A stretch of 64,000 nt of DNA from Geosiphon pyriformis (Eukaryota; Glomeromycota; Glomeromycetes; Archaeosporales; Geosiphonaceae): assembly GCA_016748015.1 (NCBI GenBank), contig JAAOMT010000639.1, forward strand, positions 76,911 to 140,910, written 5' to 3'. Position numbers and translations under genes: made by a program. The notes beneath the pieces are model-generated. The model was given only the letters and a program-made list of their open reading frames with translations, made no database searches and was not told where the DNA came from. Below, in pieces: positions 34,165-46,557 of the stretch (the first letter of the stretch is position 1; every line of letters begins with the position of its first letter).

Positions 34165-35875
34165 TTTTCTATTAAATTTAAAAGGAATTCAAATATCGAG
34201 AATTTATAAGCAGATAAGAGAGAAGGGTGTTTTTTGTAATTAGGACTTTGAAAAAATATTTTGACTCCTTGTAACTAAAATATTAAATAAAGTTCTAACA
34301 TTTACACATTCGAACTTTACATATATTCAGCAAGATTTTGTTATTAGGAACATAAATATTTAGACAATCTGAGATATTTTTGTTAATGAATGTTTATTTT
34401 CACTTTCACTTGATATTTCCGTCATTTTTTAAAATTAAATATGGGGTAACTTAAAAGAATTAATTGATAACTATAATCTTTTCAAAATTTTAGCAGAGAG
34501 TTCAGCTAATTCTTATTAATCTCGGACCAACTTATTTTATTATCAAAGAGTGTATCGTTGTTTCAAGAACCTGCTTGATTTGTTCAATAATAATTAAATT
34601 TTTTTTGGTTTTAATTTTCTTTAGCTGATATAAAAATTAGAACTTATGAAATAGAATTTTTTATTCTTGAATAAAACTTCATAATCCTGATCAATTGAAC
34701 TTTTTTCATACTAGTTCCAGGTTTAATAATAATAATTTTCCTTGGTCCTTTCCAAAAGGAAATTTGATAATAAAAAAATTCTATTGACATCATTTCAATT
34801 TCCTCAATGAAAATTGGAAAACTCATTGTCCCATATTTATGATTTTATTCATATTCATATTCATATTCACTTCATATAAGCTGGATAATTAGTGTACCCA
34901 CAGGACTATATAGTGATTCTTTAAAATCTATTCTATAAATAGACATTGGTTGCTTAACATAAAGAAATTTCTTGAGATTTGTTTCCGTCACATAATACAA
35001 ATCACTTGATCGTACCAGATTATTTGGTTTAGCTTGTTAAAGAAATTGAGAATTCAGAATTAAAAATTACAATCCGAAGATTGAGAAGGAAAAATGCAAT
35101 TGAACATTAACTTTTATTTTAGGAAACTTTGAGTGTAATTTAGAAAATTGTTTAAAATTAGAGAATAGAAAATTAATAATCCAATTTTGAATTTAATTGG
35201 CTTTTTTTATAATAAGATATTTATATTTAAATGATATTAGAAGCTGCAAGAACAAATAATCTATATTAAGCTTTTCCAAAATAAAAATTTCAGAGCAAAA
35301 GGTTTTAAGGAGCTAATTATTTAAAATTTTATTCTTTATATAATTAAAAATGTGATTTATGAAACATTTTTCTAGATATTTATTAATCACGAATCACCTA
35401 TTCCAAAAGGCATATATTCTATGAATGAACAAATAAAATATCGAAAAATGGGGAATAAATTTTCTTTGAATTTTTAATGTTTTTGTAAAAAATTAAGATA
35501 TAATCCTTTCCCAAAGTAAAATATATTACTGTGAAAAAAAAGATTTTAATCGACTAAATTTGCACCATTCATTATTTTTGAATGAATATTTTCTTATTAT
35601 ATTTTCATTATGAATCTTACGTTATCAAGTTATTAAATCAATAAAAAAATATTGTAAAATATTAATTGCAAAATAATAAAAATAAAATACCATATTAATT
35701 TTTTTAACAAAATAATATGCTTTAAAATAATTTATGCATGTTTTTTAATGCGTATTATTAAAAAATAAAAAAATAAAAACTTTTAATGTCAAAATATTAT
35801 TACTTTTATAAATTTTAAAATAAAAAATACAGTCTACTCCGCTACAATAATCTATATAAACATCTAGCTGGACAT
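34165..35875. other. Intergenic stretch with weak coding relics
   Basis: Mostly AT-rich with no gene I can define. On the minus strand, 35036-34872 reads a 54-residue frame starting QAKPNNLVRSSDLYYVTETN and ending SPVGTLIIQLI. Nearby frames (34826-34644 and about 34600-34430) also look protein-like (FWKGPRKIIIIKPG; EQIKQVLETTIHSLIIK) but contain stops. Together they may be one decayed gene on the same strand as its neighbours. I do not recognise it. A short tattca repeat lies near 34846-34868. Confidence 0.3.
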
Positions 35876-37603
35876 TTAAAAATGTTCTTTATAGAAATTA
35901 AAAATTACCCCAGAATCAGTAGTGGCCTCCTTTGCCTCAACTCTCAAACATTTAGCAAGCGCAGCAGGACCACAATAATAAACGCCAATATTGGTTCGCA
36001 GTTCCCGTTCAGAACCAGGTAAATATTTTCCACACTCGATAGCTTTCTTAATTTGTCTGAAAACATGACCAAAATTTGGACGTCCATAATGTGTACGTGA
36101 CGAGAGGTCGGTCAATGGATCAGATGAGCCACTGACATCATTAATAATGATATTATGTATGGTGGATTCACGAAGTTTCGAGGTGAGGTAGATGTGGAAA
36201 TTGAGAAATCCCTTTTGCATTTGTGTGGTTTCTAAAGTTTTTAGTAAGGACTGGAACCATTCGAAGGAACCGGTTTCGCGACAAATCCAAAAAAATTCTA
36301 CGCGACGAAGCTTCGATGAACGGCCGTGTTGGTGTTGATACCTGAGGACAGGGTTTATTATGTATCAAGTTTTAAAATTTGAGTTTAAATCAAGATTAAA
36401 TAGATAATTTTTTTAAGAATCAACTAGTCTTGAGATTAAATAAATGAGTCGAGGAAAAAAGTCTCACCAAATATTCTTCAAAATCGAAGCAAATGGCGTA
36501 ACACCAATTCCACAACCAATCAAAATAGCAATCTCATTACCAAATACATCCTCGGCGGGAGCACCAAACGGACCATCAATTTTTAAGGAAGGTAAGGGCT
36601 GCAGTTTATTTCCGGTCTTGCCACCATCATTAACGACAACCGATAGATTTTTGTCACCTTTACGATCCCCTATTGAGTTACATCCAAGAAAATCAGCCAA
36701 CGCCGTAGTATAATCCCCAATTTGTCGTATGTGTACCGAGATAAAAGGATCATCTGGTGCTGAGGTAATGGTGAATGGATGCCATTGCCATCCGGAAATT
36801 TTCGGAACACAAAGAAACAAGTATTGTCCTGGTTTATAAGAAAATCCAGGTTTTGTGAATTGTATTTCAATCACTTTTGCCGGATGTGAGATGATTTTTG
36901 TAATTTGTGTTGATTGTCTTGACCGAACTTCTCGTAATACACGTTCAAGAAAATAGAGTCCTCCCGACCAAACCGTAAATCTCCATGATCTATATCCACG
37001 ACACTCTCCTGAAGCGGTTTTTACAAAACATCCATAACCATGAAAATATAGACATAACATAAAAAAGAAGGCTAAATGATGTGTATACCAAAATGTTTCG
37101 AAAGTTTGATGTTTCATTCGTTGATGTGCAGAAGTGTACATGAGTAACATTATCAATAACATTAAATGTCCTGTGATCCCGCCCCATGTTTGATAATGGA
37201 TAGTCCAAGCTGGAAATTTTTTTAAATCTTCCAATTTCCAGAAATTTACGTAATGTGCAGAAGTGTGCACTAAAGCCCAGAATAACATCGAATAGGCGGT
37301 TTGTCGATGAAACCAAATGTTCTCATCAAATGGGATCAATAGATTTAAATATGTGAGACGTAGGTATTTGATTATATTTCGGAGAACTGGTAATAATATG
37401 ATAGCACCATCGTAAGCGAGACAGAGACCTGCTCCTCGTGATGTCCATACTGACCAGCCGATAGCGTTCAGATTATTGAGCTGGATATCATTTTTTTGTT
37501 TAAAAAACCCGTAGATGAACAAAGCGATATGGGAACCAAGCCAAAAGATCCAGAATCCCAGGCGTCTTAGGGTGAATTCTCGTTGGAAAAAATTTAGTCC
37601 CAT
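35876..37603 (-). CDS. noxA: NADPH oxidase, fungal NoxA type
   Basis: Join 37603-36468 and 36341-35876; intron 36467-36342 (126 bp, GTGAG…CAG). The product is 533 residues, a normal length for NoxA. It is a membrane flavocytochrome moving electrons from NADPH through FAD and two haems to O2, making superoxide. Ferric-reductase-like helices carry haem His pairs H99/H113 and H175/H188, spaced 14 and 13 as in the family. FAD site: HPFTITSAP (275-283). NADPH sites: GPFGAPAEDVF (344-354), GCGIGVTPFASIL (363-375) and YYCGP in exon 2. It ends KEHF, near the usual C-terminal Phe. I chose Met 37603 (MGLNFFQREF) because family members start there; an in-frame Met lies 19 codons upstream (37660). No EF-hand is present, as in NoxA/B. 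Confidence 0.93.
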
Positions 37604-37973
37604 TTTTTCTTGAGATCCCAAAATTACCTTAATAGGTGATATATAACTGTATTTTTCCAAGTGATACCTTTACAACGTGAATTTATCTCTTTGGAAGTTA
37701 AATTACTAAACCTTTCCACTAATGTACGTATACGTTCAAATATTCAATATTCAAAATCAGCAAGAACCAAAGCAATAAAAATGTATATGCAAAATGCAAA
37801 ATAATACAATGCAACAGGATGTTGTCAAGTCTATGTAAATTTAAGATAGGTTCAGCTGATCAATCGATGGAAACCACCATCTATATATTTTGAACAGAAA
37901 GATATTAATGGATTGAATGAAAATTTTCGTTTTATAAAGTTGAACATTATTGAGTATGTAATCATATTATATC

Positions 37974-38249
37974 TAGCAACCATTGAGCAACTTTCTTTTT
38001 TTTAAAGAGTTCAGAGAACCTTGTATCAGCAAGACCCAACCAAAGGTCATTAAGACGGCAATTCCTATCAAAGTTTTTGATTTGGTTTCATCATATTTGT
38101 GCCCTTTTGCTTCGAGTTTGTTTATATTGAGGGACTAGTTAAAAACAATTCATTCAAGAAAATAAATAGTTTACTCACCGACTATAAGGATAAGCTCCAC
38201 GAATGTCAAACCTACTACTGACAGTGGGGTATATAATACAAGAAAAAAT
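37974..38249 (-). CDS. Possible small two-TM membrane protein, gene model incomplete
   Basis: Exon 2 (38134-37974) follows a good acceptor (ttaactag) and reads SLNINKLEAKGHKYDETKSK, a membrane helix (TLIGIAVLMTFGWVLLIQG) and a basic end with stop. The preceding exon (about 38249-38183) reads FFLVLYTPLSVVGLTFVEL, another helix. The best donor (cg|gtgagt, 38178) does not keep phase; a weaker donor four bases earlier (ata|gtcggt) does. No start Met was found; an upstream exon is likely because cattag precedes the segment. It lies about 370 bp upstream of noxA on the same strand. I do not recognise the family. Confidence 0.4.
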
Positions 38250-38498
38250 CTAATGATTTAGGTGTTATAAAAGGAAACCAGTCGAGAGAAATCAAAGAGT
38301 GAAGGTATGGTAAACTGAGTGAAAGAGAAGATGAATAGTAATAAAAGGGGAAAATCAAGCTCGCTTCAACTTTTTCTTTTAATTTCCGGCCAGCGGAAAA
38401 CTGAAGTTTATATTAAAAGCCCCACGCGGAAAAATGAAAAAAAAAACGCGAGGTCAATATATTATGTGATGGGGTATCTCTTATCTCTGCATGATGTA

Positions 38499-39385
38499 CA
38501 GACGGGTCACACAAAATTGGGATAAAAAATAATACCGAATATTTTTCATTATTGACAATTTCTTTAACATGTTTGGGCATCGAGTCAACAAATTGAAGAA
38601 TCGTCCCTAATGGAATAGCATTCCACGTAGTAAAGATTGCCTACTCTAAGTCAGCTTCTGTTCGTGGCTTTCGACTCTTATGAATTGGACTAATATCTGG
38701 CGATTGTGGAGGCCATTCCAAAGTCACAATTCCAAAATCATTTTGGAGTGCTTTCACAAACTCGCACTTATGAATTGGTGCGTTATATTCCTGAAATATT
38801 GCTTTTTCAGCGGTCATAACCATTGAATAAACTATATCCAACATATGCTTCACCAGTCATACATCCCCTCTTTGGTCCAATGCTTGTAGGTTTTTAGCCC
38901 AGTTTAACCGTTTGATTTGGATTATATAGGATTTAATATTAAAGTACTAGTGGACATAGAAGTTTTGATTTAGGATGTTTTGGGATCTTTCTTACTGCTG
39001 CATTTTTTATGATTTTCCGGATAATTCGACGTTTAGTATGCTTATCAACAAAAATTTTTCGATCACTATTATTTCTTTTTAAATGACCAATACTTTTTTG
39101 TTAATTCTAATCGTTTAGGATAATTTTTAACACAAGTAGCTGACCATTCAATGATGGGCGCAATTTTTGCCTCATTTTTACCGTATAACATTCGTTTTTA
39201 TTAAGATCTTCTTGGGGACCCATTTGTGTATATATTTCGAATTTTAAAGTCATTCTTTAATTAGTTAATAATAAATTAAACAAAGGCGAATGTCTTTGTT
39301 ATTAAAAATAACCACACGTGGAATTTTAAGGTTTTTAGTATCATTAGAATCTTACGATTTTTGAGGAAATCGTGTGACCCACCTG
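38499..39385 (-). mobile_element. Tc1/mariner element remnant with inverted repeats
   Basis: Terminal inverted repeats cagacgggtcacac (38499) and gtgtgacccacctg (ending 39385) match at 12 of 14 bases and are flanked by TA on both sides (38497-38498 and 39386-39387), the Tc1/mariner target. At 887 bp it is shorter than intact Tc1 elements, so it is internally deleted. The transposase lies on the minus strand. The element separates noxA from the phosphatase gene. Confidence 0.85.
38641..39300 (-). pseudogene. Tc1-like DDE transposase remnant
   Basis: The C-terminal part (38853-38641) reads AIFQEYNAPIHKCEFVKAL and WPPQSPDISPI, the signature QxDNAPxH…WPPxSPDLNPIE of Tc1 transposases. The second catalytic Asp is Tyr (QEYNAPIH) and the third acidic region is destroyed. 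Upstream, KRRIIRKIIKNAAVRK near 39030-39070 resembles the DNA-binding helices. The frame is broken in several places. Confidence 0.75.
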
Positions 39386-39494
39386 TACTTTATTACATAA
39401 TCAAGTAAAATGAGTCCCTGCCATAAAAATATTCATAAGTCCAGTTTTTTAATTTATTAGAAATTTAAAAAAAATGTTTGATTTTTAGCATCTT

Positions 39495-42400
39495 TTAAAA
39501 AAATGCGGTTTTAGGAACTTTATCATTGTTCCCGAGTATATATGTCCCTCCTGTTTCTCTTGATCCATGCTGTTGATGACAATCACTAACTTTTAAAGTA
39601 CTTGATGAAGATGATGAAAGTCCAATACTGCTGTCATCCCAACTAGTACGTCGAAGTGGTGGTGGTTTTTCAAACTCGAATTCAACTGTGGTCGCTGGTG
39701 CAATTAAATCATTTTTTCTAGCATTACTAGTCCCAACACCAGGAATATTACTATTACTACCAACACCACCAAGATTATTATTACCACTAGTACCCAAAAC
39801 ACTTTCTTCAATACGCATCAATTCTGCCACAAATCCAATGTTAGGGCATATCCCACGCCGACGTTGCATAACATAATCATATGCTTGTTTTAACGTCCAT
39901 CGATGAGTTTGAATTAGGTAGGCTAGAACTGCGGTGACTGATCTTGATTTACCGGCTTTACAATGCACGTAGACAGGGGTGTGATCTTTTTCTGCTTGAC
40001 CTGGTAAGAAATTAGGTAAGTTTATTTTAGATTTTTTATAAATAAATTGGAATCAAATAATCCTTTACTCACTAATAAACTCCACAGCAATCTTTAACCC
40101 AGTTTCAACATCCTCCTCAACTGTATCCCTTACATTCAACTTCAAGTACCTATCAAAACGTTGTTGTAGTCCCAATAAATCATCACACTCAAAAGCCATA
40201 TTCAAAATACGCTTTACATCTTTAGATTGCAATTCTCTAACTTCTTCTTCTTTTGTGATTTCAGGCCCGAGGTATAGAAAATCAGGTAAGATCGTGCTGA
40301 CTACGAACGCTGTTTCAGGGTGTGTTACTAGTGGGGAAGTTGTTGGTGTTTCTGGGGAATATTCACCGGTTTCTAAAGGTGGTGGTATTAATGATTCCGG
40401 AAATGTATTTGCAGTAGCGGATGGGAGTGGGTTTGGTGGTGGTGATGTTATACTGAAATGATGTCGGGTTGGATCTGATGGAGTGCTTGGGGGGCAGTCT
40501 CCTAAACAAATAAAAGCAATAAATTTTGATTATTAAGTGAACGATTTGATTTGTTGAATGACTCAAATTAAATGAATCAATTGAATTTTGAATTAAGGAT
40601 TGAACTGTGAGCAATACAATTTAATCAAGAAAAAAAAATTAACCATCACACTTCTGAAAACGCCAACCCAAAATCCTTAAAATTCATAAATGCATACCAC
40701 CAATACTATTTCGTGGATTCCCCTCACTATTAGAACCTCCAGGTACAAATAAGTATTGTAAACCATTTGAGGCACGTCTGGATTTTGCGATTTCTGATAA
40801 TCCACCATTTCCATTTCCATTACTATTACTATTTTTGGTTGTTTTTATCGTATTCATTAAATTAAGCGGTTTCGATGATAAAGGTTGTTGCTGTTGTTGT
40901 TGTTGTTTTAATAATGACAAACTCGTAATATCACTACCATTTCTTTCTTTTATTCTTCTCCCTTTATCTTGTTGGTCTTTTTTCGGCATTGATAATTTAA
41001 GTTGTTGTGGATGTTGATGGTGATTTATTTTATTCTCAGTTTTCTTATTCTGATCATTATTATTTCTAGCATCATTCACAGCATCTCCAATTTCGACTCT
41101 CCCTTTAGTCAAATTTTCGTTGACTGGTTCTCGCTCGCTACGTCTTCGTCTAAGAGAAGTACGCTGAGTATTCACAGAAAATAATGAGTCACGTCTTGCC
41201 AATCCTGTATTTCCTCCTCCCAATCGATCTCCAGATTCAGATTCAGTCATTACATTTGATAGTGATGATGATATTGATGAATCATCATCAACACCCTTAT
41301 TGTAATGATTTTGACTAAAATCCTTTTTACTAGAATTATGGTTGATTTTAATATTGTTGTCCAATTTCTCATCATCTCGATTTTCATTCAGCGTATTATC
41401 TATATTTGAAAATGACGACATAACAAAAACTCGATTGGCATCCCATTCTAGAAAAGATTCATAACCACCCTTTAGCCAATAAACCCTACTATATCCCTTG
41501 GCCAATGATGAATTATCATTTGTCAAATTCTCTGATAAAGAGTTGGAAAAAGCAGAGGAAAAGAAACTGGAATTATTGTTTTTGTTATTATTATTATTGT
41601 TGCTGTTGGTGTTGCTTTTGTTGTTCATCATTGCACGTTCTAAAACACTTAATAATGTCCATCCGGGACTAATGCGATCCGTCTCGTCCATTGTTTCATC
41701 GAATACAATTATGTCATGTAGTATTTGATTTGGCTTTAATGATTGATCAGGATCAATATCTTTTTTGTTATTTTCTCCTTCACCCATTCCCATTCCATCA
41801 TTTTCTGTTATTCCTCCCTGTTGTTGATATATAATATCCAAATACTTTTCCCGTCCCTCTGGTGTAGTAATAAAATTATCCAATGAAAAATTACTAACAT
41901 TTCCACGCCGATACCGTTTTATCAACAGTGTCGGAAGATTAACATTGAATGAATCTCGAATATGAGATTCTTGATATACTGCTAGATTTCTAACATCAAT
42001 TAAAATTGGTTTTGGTAGGTGGGGTTGGTAGGTTTCGTCACTTTCATCGAATTTAGTTGCTGGTGAAGTGGAGTTATTTAAATGACTTTTAGATTCATAA
42101 CTTGGTTTGGGATTTGAAGAAAAAGATGAAAATTGACGTAATCGATCTCCAAGTTCAAGTGGTGACATTGGTAACGCTTTTCGATATGGAATCGAAGTGG
42201 TCGTCAAATTTTTTGAGGGATTTGAAGATTTTGTTGAGAATTTTGTCGGTGTTGATGATACCGATATATTATTATTGACATTCGTGTTGTTATTATCAGA
42301 AGAAGCCGAAGTCGCCGAGGGCGAGCCCTTTGAAGATCTTAAATTGAATTTCCCTAGTTTCGAAGGGGACTTTGGTACCGCTGCTGCAACAACTGAATTA

Positions 42401-43533
42401 TTATTCAATGATAATGAGAAAGGAGATTTAAAAAATCCAGAGGAAGATTTTTGTTTTGAAGGTGATGGCGGAGTATTCAATGAGGTTGTTGATGAATTTT
42501 TGGAATTAAGATTTTCAGTATCATTTCCCAATGAATAGTTAGAAGTAGATGTCATTCTAATAGGACTATCTGAACTTGATCCACGTTTGAGCAAAGGTCC
42601 AGCACTTGTTTTTCGATGTACTGTTCGTGGTGACTGATAATTATTATTGTCGATATTCTTATTATTATTTCCATAAGTAGAAGGTGATGCAACAGAAATT
42701 TTCGGAAAAGAATTAGGATGAACAGTAGCACCAGTCGGAAACTTCGGTGATTGTGGGGATTTAGGAGATTTCGGGGGTTTGAAAGTGAATACCGAAGAAT
42801 TACCACCATTATTACTGCCGTTATTACCAATAGTAACATGATTATTATTGGGTAATGATCCAGAAGATTTGTTCCTTCCGGTTAAACCATTTAATGAGCT
42901 ACGTTGAAACGCGGCAGTGAGAGCATTGATCGGTTTCAACATGAAACGTTTTGTAGGGCTTGATGGTGTCTTTGGTGACGGGGATAAGGAGGGGGAGGTA
43001 ATGTTGTAGGTAGATTGCGAAGAAATGTGATTTGTATTTGTGTTCAAGGATGAATTATTTGATTCTAAAGAACTATTCTCACAATTTGGTGAACGATGTG
43101 AATATCCAATATTATTCGAAACAGAGTTATTTTTACGATTTGAATATGGATAAGAAGGATTATGTGAGGATGCTACAACCGATGTGGTTATCGATGGAAT
43201 AATAACTGGATCTGGAATTTTACCAGCTTTCCGTTTTGTACGATATCCGGCAATTTTTAATGTTGTATCTAAGAAACTATTTCCACTATTACAATTGCCA
43301 CTTTTTGTTTCTACATCATCTCCTGGATCTAGAGTTACCCCTCCTCCTCCTCCTCCTCCTATTATTCCTGAACTCCCATTATTATTATTATTATTACTAG
43401 TGTTGAGGGTGCTTGTATTTGAATTTTGTTTTTCAGAAGAGACCAAGGACCCAAGTAAAGAATTTTCGGTGGTAACAATTAATTCTGGATGGATTTGGTG
43501 GTATAATGGTGAAGAGGTTGTTGGTGAGCTCAT
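39495..43533 (-). CDS. Rhodanese plus dual-specificity phosphatase (Msg5/Cpp1-like MAP kinase phosphatase)
   Basis: Join 43533-40698, 40501-40073 and 40000-39495; introns of 196 bp (GTATGC…TTTAG) and 72 bp (GTGAGT…CCAG), both keeping phase; 1256 residues. Residues 1 to about 500 are low-complexity Ser/Asn-rich with SPxK-type sites, likely disordered and phosphorylated. A rhodanese-like domain spans about 505-705 (PILIDVRNLAVYQESHIRD to YWLKGGYESF), the substrate-docking arrangement known from MAP kinase phosphatases. The catalytic DSP domain runs about 1012-1145, with general acid D1071 (VRD) and P-loop HCKAGKSRS (C1102, R1108). It should dephosphorylate Thr/Tyr of a MAP kinase; the substrate is inference. 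Poly-Asn and poly-Gln tracts are numerous. Confidence 0.9.
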
Positions 43534-44801
43534 AATTTATATTAAAAATTGATTTCGATTTTTTTTTTAAGTTAAGATAGGATTGTTTTAATTTCCTTGG
43601 AATTTTTTTAAAGAGAGAGTATGGTTATTATGGATCGTAGTAAAAGAATATCTCTAATTTTACTTATTACTACTGTGATTTTCTTCCTCTTTATCAGTTG
43701 TTATTTCTTTTGGCTAGTTCGCTCGTCTCGTATCGAAAAAAGATTGAGTCACTTGTGATGTTTTGGGTCAACTCCAATCCTGATGCGCAAATAACAGAAC
43801 GAAGATTCCACCTTTAAACAATAAATGATGATATTATTTGGTAGAATCAGACAAACGTTCAAGCTAGGCTGTATTGCTTCGCCGGTTGAATCTATCTTTC
43901 GGCCTGTGTTGGAAACTTATTACTTTCTATAACTTAGAGTATTGCTATTATGATGGGTGGTTGGATTAGGTTGATTGGTTGACTGATTCAAGAGGACGTT
44001 GAAATGAAAAGTCGGAGTCGTTGCTTAAGTTCGTAGGTCGAATATATAATCGTTCTATTTCTGGACCTTTTCCCCAGCCAAGAATAGTTATCGACTTACA
44101 GATTCTCAGCCTTACATCTAATCGGTTATCAAATTATCAGTTTATCACAAATCTACTTTCATTTTTACTAAGCTTATAAATAAAAATTTCAGTTTTTAAT
44201 TATTAATAAATGAATAAATAAATAAACGAAATGACTGTTAATTTTTTTAAAATTATAAAAAATTTCATTTTTAAAGCAATTTAAAAAAGTAATAAATATT
44301 TTAATTAAACTTATTTGTTAACATTAATTGTCAAAATCTTAAATGTAAAGTATTTTATTATAAATATGTTGCACTTTATTACATTAACATTTATAATCAT
44401 TATGATTTAATTGTATTGCTTAAAAGTGTAATTTCAAGAATTTCATAATTTATATAAATATTTGTTATTTATAAACAAAAGATTAGAATCCAACATATAA
44501 GTTGATTTATTTTAAGCTCAATATAAAACTTAATAGCAATAATAATTATATTATTTTATAAGTATTTTGAAACTCATTTGATTTATCATCAATATGACAT
44601 TTTATATCGATTCTTTTTCACATAAAGTGGGTTTAGTTTCCCATTTTTCATATTTGTGATAGGTCAAATTTCTAATAGGTTAGATTTGAGAAAATATACG
44701 ATTGTTTGCATCTTTGTTAATAGACGTAACAAGGGATTATAAAATAATGAAATTTACTAAATGAGGAATACGTAAAAGTAAAAACATTACCAGATTCAAA
44801 A

Positions 44802-44843
44802 ATATCAATATCAATATCAATATCGATATCGATATCGATATCA
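44802..44843. repeat. Hexanucleotide microsatellite (atatca/atatcg)
   Basis: Seven consecutive six-base units: the first read atatca, then atatcg, ending atatca. The unit change within the array looks like a C-to-T or G-to-A substitution spread by slippage. Confidence 0.9.
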
Positions 44844-45642
44844 ACTCATCTGAAAATTGGACATTCACAATCATCTTTGTAATCTATTGATAACATCATA
44901 ATATTAAACTGATGCTCTAAAGAACTATACCTATTACCTTAATGGTATACCACCTGATTTCACCCATAAAAAGATATGCATACATTTCATATTCTGCAAG
45001 AACCCGCATACGTTTCATAATACAACTACTTCTTCAGCCTCTGATTTGCAATCTCTTTCTTAAGCAAGATTTAATGAACTTCATTTTCTATAATCAAACG
45101 ATCAATGGCAGATAATTGCATATGCATACATTAGTTATAGTTTAATAAATTACCTAATTTTAATTTTTTTTTTAAATTCAATATCCTTTTTTGACTTTGT
45201 TGCTAAAATAAAAAAGTTCCTTCAAGTGAGATTAACACACAATATAGATAATTGTGTGCACTTGTAAATGATCTAGTTTATTTGGAAAATATTAAGAATG
45301 CTCTTTATATTATTATACATATAATTATAAAAAAATCAAATATGAAATTTTGTTTAAAAAAAATATATATATAATTATTATATATTAAAATATTCAATAT
45401 ATATTTTTTAATTGCATTTATATTAATCAAAAATATTCTCGTTATTAAAATATTTTATTTTTAATAATAATAACAACTAATAAAATTATAAACAATTTAT
45501 CAAAATATTTTAAATTTATAATCTTGTTAATAAATATTATTAAAAATTAATATTTTAATTTATTTAACTCTTTATCATATTACATAAACTACTTAATTAA
45601 TATTATATTTAATAACTCTTTAAAATTATTAAAAATAATCAC

Positions 45643-45651
45643 TTATTATTA

Positions 45652-45682
<31 letters not shown>
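45643..45682. repeat. Trinucleotide microsatellite (tta)n
   Basis: About 13 tta/att units with a single interrupting ttg near the left end. Confidence 0.9.
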
Positions 45683-45686
<4 letters not shown>

Positions 45687-46294
45687 TGAGTTAAAAATAT
45701 ATTTGATTTTATATTATTAATTTAAAACAATTAGTGAAAGAACCTCACTTAGTTAAAGCAATTAAAAAAAATCAATTTAAATAAACAAATTAAAAATATA
45801 AAGTAAGAGAGGGCAAATATTATGATAATACAAAATACAAGCTTTTGAATTTTATATTTGAAAACTTCAATAAAGTTTTAAAATTAAGTTTTTTTCAATT
45901 AATGTTATTTGCAACATCTGCAAGAATAAAATAAAATTGTGAATTGTGTTATCTTTGTTATTTAAGACTGTTTTATTGGTTGGGCTGAAGATTTGAATAA
46001 AACAATGAAAAAAACGTGATTAATGTCATAAAAACAAGTAGGCTCGCTACCAATCAATATAAACACATAATAATTATTGGCAAAACGTGTAAAAAGGTTA
46101 TATTGTGAACAGAACATTAAAAACATCTAATTTCCATTCTGCTTAAAATATCTTTGAGCATGACAGCAACGAAAAGTTATGAAAGAAAGATCAATAAGGT
46201 TAAAGAAACGAGAAAAAATAAATCTTAAGTTTTATATCATTGTTTAAATGGAAATTGCTAGCCAACAAACGATTAATCATCGTTAGCCACAATA

Positions 46295-46513
46295 CTATTT
46301 CCTGCATGACCCTCTGGAGAGGATAAGGCCTTCATCAAGCAATGCCATTGCGACCCCGCGATTCCGGAAATTGTACACTTCAGCCCCTCGGCTGTTTTTT
46401 ATGTTACAACAATAGCTACAAGTCTTGGATGTAAAAGCCTCCTTGTCGAGCAGATATTGACAGAAGCCCAGCAGAGCATTCTCTGGATAGTCTTTCGAGT
46501 AGTTTTTCTCGCC
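46295..46513 (-). pseudogene. C-terminal fragment resembling a Fanzor/TnpB zinc ribbon
   Basis: A 72-codon open frame on the minus strand, more GC-rich than its surroundings, ends at a TAG. It contains DKEAFTSKTCSYC, close to the E-x-[YF]-T-S-K-T-C-x-x-C start of the zinc ribbon in TnpB and eukaryotic Fanzor nucleases. It continues VYNFRNRGVAMALLDEGLIL, where the family expects C-x-x-C-G…RD-x-N-x-A-x-N; the second Cys pair would be Phe and Arg here and the RD motif is lost. An in-frame TAA lies just upstream (46514-46516) and no RuvC-like body is visible, so it is a relic. Coincidental similarity cannot be excluded by eye. Confidence 0.45.
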
Positions 46514-46557
46514 TTACGATTCGTCATGTCTGACATTCAAACGCCAGGAACATTGAT

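Larger units (their letters stand above)
43534..46294. other. Intergenic region upstream of the phosphatase gene
   Basis: No convincing gene. The first 600 bp are the likely promoter and 5' UTR of the phosphatase. A 45-codon plus-strand ORF at 43621-43758 encodes one hydrophobic helix but has no other support. From about 44200 to 46200 the sequence is AT-rich with microsatellites at 44802-44843 and 45643-45682. Confidence 0.5.

Noticed and set aside
40835-43552. Several plus-strand ORFs opposite the phosphatase gene
   Set aside because: They are antisense shadows of low-complexity Asn/Gln/Ser codons (runs of Leu, Val or Cys) and lie inside a well-supported minus-strand CDS.
43860-44060. Slightly GC-richer patch that might be a tRNA or snRNA
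   Set aside because: No cloverleaf, no A/B box pair and no conserved snRNA motif could be found on either strand.
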